Shown here: one piece after another, positions 12,648 to 14,207 of the stretch | Layout of the letters: each line of letters opens with the position of its first letter | Position numbering within the stretch: the stretch's first letter is position 1 | NCBI GenBank assembly: GCA_012511245.1 | Contig: JAAZGM010000307.1 | Span: 1-14,207 of the forward strand | Source of the DNA: Methanomicrobiales archaeon | Lineage (GTDB): Archaea > Halobacteriota > Methanomicrobia > Methanomicrobiales > Methanoculleaceae | Reading direction: 5' to 3' | DNA length: 14,207 nucleotides | Notes under the pieces: generated by a model | Seen by the model: the letters and a program-made list of their open reading frames with translations, nothing else | Databases searched by the model: none | What the model was told of the DNA's origin: nothing | Made by a program: the position numbers and the translations under genes

Positions 12648-12935
12648 GTGGCGTTCCGGGTTCTCGTGGATGAGGATGCATGTGTGTTTTTGCATTCCCT
12701 CGATCCAAAGAGCCAACGAATCGTCAGGGATTATATTAACACTTTGAAAGAGGACCCGTATCCTGGAACAGGGGGCAAAGAGAAACTTCGCACCGGCAAA
12801 AACAGGATCATTTACCGGATGCACATTGGACGCTCTTTTACGGCAATTTATACCATCGAACCGCACAATGATATCGTTCATGTCATCCAGATCCTGACCA
12901 TTGAACGGGCACATCGAAGATACGGGCGTATGTGA
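12648..12935 (+). CDS. RelE/ParE-superfamily toxin
   Basis: A 95-residue protein of typical RelE length. It begins with FRVLVDEDACVFLHSLDPKS (strand and first helix), then RIVRDYINTLKEDPYPGTGG, KEKLRTGKNRIIYRMHIGRS, FTAIYTIEPHNDIVHVIQIL and ends TIERAHRRYGRM. The basic residues at R65-x7-R72 (IIYRMHIGR, approximate) and the closing AHRRYG match the RelE pattern in archaea. RelE toxins cut mRNA on the ribosome; a ParE-like action on gyrase cannot be excluded. The start is GTG, right after the antitoxin stop. No disruption is visible, in contrast to the broken MazF and HicB genes at the left of the window. Confidence 0.85.
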   Translation: MAFRVLVDEDACVFLHSLDPKSQRIVRDYINTLKEDPYPGTGGKEKLRTGKNRIIYRMHIGRSFTAIYTIEPHNDIVHVIQILTIERAHRRYGRM

Positions 12936-13104
12936 TCGGTCTCAGTACTTTGCTAATAACAGCCTCTGCAATCGATTCATCAATCTCGCATAGCGACCCA
13001 ACGGAATCAGCAGCACCGGACTTCGCGGCTTCGCGTGAGGTTGTCGTTCTTTTCGGCATGACTCCGCCATGACATGCATCCCTGGCAACGGGTGGTGTGT
13101 GAAA

Positions 13105-13292
13105 CTCATGGGACAATGTGATGACCTCCGGGAGCCTTACCCGGACGGGTTGCCTGGGTAAGAGTGTGAAGGATGATGTCCATGGCCTTAATCTGACGCC
13201 AGTGAGGATCACCACACCACCAATCCCGGTGGTGCAAGTCCCGATCGATGAAGCGTGAATCTCCTGGCTTTAGCCCGGGGAGAGTGTCACGG
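13105..13292 (+). ncRNA. Omega-RNA-like remnant of an IS605/IS1341 element end
   Basis: The stretch is GC-rich, has no clear coding frame, and holds ordered hairpins. CACCAC (13215-13220) pairs perfectly with GTGGTG (13229-13234). After CGATGAAGCGTGAAT comes CTCCTGGC-TTTA-GCCCGGGGAG (13261-13282), then AGTGTCAC. A GATGAAGC...GAA stretch leading into a GGCTTTAGCC hairpin and a TCAC end is how TnpB-associated omega-RNA and the right end of IS605-family elements usually look. No TnpB reading frame (DRDxNAA, zinc-finger Cys pairs) is found upstream, so this is a solo copy, either a relic or a non-autonomous element. The upstream boundary is a guess. Confidence 0.4.
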
Positions 13293-13387
13293 GTGGATCT
13301 TCTGGAGTAGAAACGAATCCGCCTTCGGGGCATCTGCGCCAGTGGGCGCTCGTGTCACTCTCTTCGACCGATCCTTATTTCTGGCAG

Positions 13388-13416
13388 TGTTAATTATTAA
13401 TATCATTTAGTTAACA
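13388..13416 (+). promoter_or_regulatory. AT-rich promoter area with inverted repeat before the metal permease
   Basis: TGTTAA (13388-13393) and TTAACA (13411-13416) are perfect inverted arms 17 bases apart within a very AT-rich stretch. A further AT-rich part (AAATAAAAGCATATTTACTT, about 13425-13444) is the likely TATA area for the gene at 13472. Metal-dependent repressors often bind such sites before transporter genes; the link is an inference. Confidence 0.35.
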
Positions 13417-13471
13417 TCGCTGCAAATAAAAGCATATTTACTTAACCGCGAAGAAGAATCAATAACCCTAC

Positions 13472-14207
13472 ATGGCTGATGCAGAATCTACAGGATCACC
13501 TCTTACGGCACCGACCGGCGCCCCATCGGAGACCCGGTTGAAGACAGCCGGTGTAGCATCGACCCCGTCCGTATCAGACCGGGAACTGCCCGATTACCGG
13601 TTCCGGTTCATCCTTCTGGTACTCGCCGCCATTTTCTGCATCATCGGATCGTTTGCCGTCGGCAGGTTCTCGCTCGACGTCACCGACGCCGTTCTCATCC
13701 TCCTCTCGCCGCTCATTCCCGTGATGGAGACCTGGGATGATGCGATGTACAGCGTCGTCTTCAACATCCGCCTGCCGCGGATCCTCGCGGCGCTTCTCGT
13801 CGGGGCCGCCCTCTCGACGGCCGGCGCCGCATATCAGGGAATGTTTCAGAATCCTCTGGTCTCTCCCGATATCCTCGGGGCATCCGCAGGCGCCGGTTTC
13901 GGCGCCGCCCTTGCCATCTATTTTTACCTCGGGACCGGGATGATCACAGTCTTTGCGTTCGTCGGCGGCGTTGTTGCGGTCGGCACCGCGTATGCGGTCA
14001 GCCGCCTGACAAGAGGAAACCCCACCCTCGGCATGGTCCTTGCCGGCATCCTTGTCGCCAGTCTCTTCTCCGCGTCCACGTCCTACATCAAACTCGTCGC
14101 CGATACCAACGATCAACTGCCGGCCATCACCTACTGGCTGATGGGCAGTCTTGCCGGCGCGACCATGGAGGACGTCTACTTTGCGGGCGTGGTGATCATC
14201 ATCGGCC
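13472..14207 (+). CDS. FecCD/BtuC-type metal-chelate ABC permease (3' end outside window)
   Basis: The first 245 codons of a gene that runs past the window end. Residues 1-45 are a polar, Thr/Pro-rich tail that is unusually long for the family. The first membrane helix is about 49-70 (FRFILLVLAAIFCIIGSFAV). The family motif follows: NIRLPRILAALLVGAALSTA, then GAAYQGMFQNPLVSPDILGA with the conserved Q-x-x-x-x-NPL-x-x-P-x-xLG pattern, then GFGAALAI, further helices, GNPTLGMVLAGIL and the YWLMGSLAGA segment. Such permeases import iron-siderophore, cobalamin or other metal chelates together with a binding protein and an ATPase that should lie outside this window. No Shine-Dalgarno is evident. The DUF364 protein upstream fits a metal theme. 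Confidence 0.93.
   Translation, partial: MADAESTGSPLTAPTGAPSETRLKTAGVASTPSVSDRELPDYRFRFILLVLAAIFCIIGSFAVGRFSLDVTDAVLILLSPLIPVMETWDDAMYSVVFNIRLPRILAALLVGAALSTAGAAYQGMFQNPLVSPDILGASAGAGFGAALAIYFYLGTGMITVFAFVGGVVAVGTAYAVSRLTRGNPTLGMVLAGILVASLFSASTSYIKLVADTNDQLPAITYWLMGSLAGATMEDVYFAGVVIIIG

Noticed and set aside
12031..12708. A 225-residue minus-strand frame across the IS-like remnants and the antitoxin gene
   Set aside because: It overlaps the well supported antitoxin and its promoter, and has no transposase motif that I could identify.
12883..13059. A small minus-strand frame (58 residues, beginning MPKRTTTSREAAKSG)
   Set aside because: It looks fairly protein-like but overlaps the end of the RelE-like gene by 53 bases and has only a GGAG two bases from the ATG, too close for a normal site. 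Not enough to call a gene.
13105..13215. Possible 5' end of a group II intron (GTGTG near 13089)
   Set aside because: No domain V hairpin or reverse transcriptase frame is visible. The downstream hairpins fit an IS605/omega-RNA end better.
13574..14116. A 180-residue minus-strand frame opposite the FecCD permease
   Set aside because: It is a charged, Gly/Asp/Glu-rich antisense shadow of a membrane protein gene with clear family motifs on the plus strand.

Overview
This window most likely comes from a methanogenic euryarchaeon of the Methanomicrobiales (a Methanoculleus-like genome would fit). That is an inference from gene content: a secreted FmdE-domain protein, paired DUF2178 membrane protein and XRE regulator genes, a CARDB/COG1361-type secreted protein in an ABC operon, and a DUF4213/DUF364 protein. 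GC-rich genes alternate with AT-rich promoters carrying archaeal-looking TATA boxes. No rRNA, tRNA or housekeeping operon was found. It reads as an accessory region with many gene remnants.

Left part (1-1766): the end of an AT-rich GNAT acetyltransferase gene, a winged-helix regulator, a YwgA/Panacea-like gene, a MazF/PemK toxin gene broken at a run of five G, and a HicB antitoxin cut to 34 residues with its ribosome binding site intact. This is a decaying toxin-antitoxin neighbourhood.

Middle part (2002-10780): two near-identical copies of a two-gene module (four-pass DUF2178 membrane protein plus XRE regulator) lie in the same orientation exactly 8,112 bp apart, inside direct repeats of about 0.9 kb. 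Between them are a secreted FmdE-like protein (+ strand) and a minus-strand operon. The operon encodes a secreted anchored CARDB-like protein, a LolD/MacB-type ATPase, a MacB/FtsX-type permease, a lipoprotein with two internal repeats, and a short histidine-kinase-dimerisation-like protein that has Asp at the phospho-acceptor position. Long intergenic stretches hold structured elements: a candidate leader before the FmdE-like gene, two AT-rich promoter-like blocks that resemble each other, and a CRISPR-like 37-36-37 pair of repeats.

Right part (10984-14207): a DUF4213/DUF364 putative metal-chelation protein, IS-like end remnants (hairpins of IS200/IS605 or omega-RNA type and a tandem TGGATCA repeat of IS21 type), an intact RelB/RelE-like toxin-antitoxin pair with a clear palindromic operator, and the first 245 codons of a FecCD/BtuC-type metal-chelate permease running off the end.

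Two themes connect the genes. One is envelope work: the ABC operon, the secreted FmdE-like protein and the DUF2178 modules. The other is metal acquisition: the DUF364 protein and the FecCD permease, possibly also the FmdE-like protein. The toxin-antitoxin and transposon debris at both sides marks the segment as a plastic genomic island. All functions are read from motifs by eye; no database search was run.
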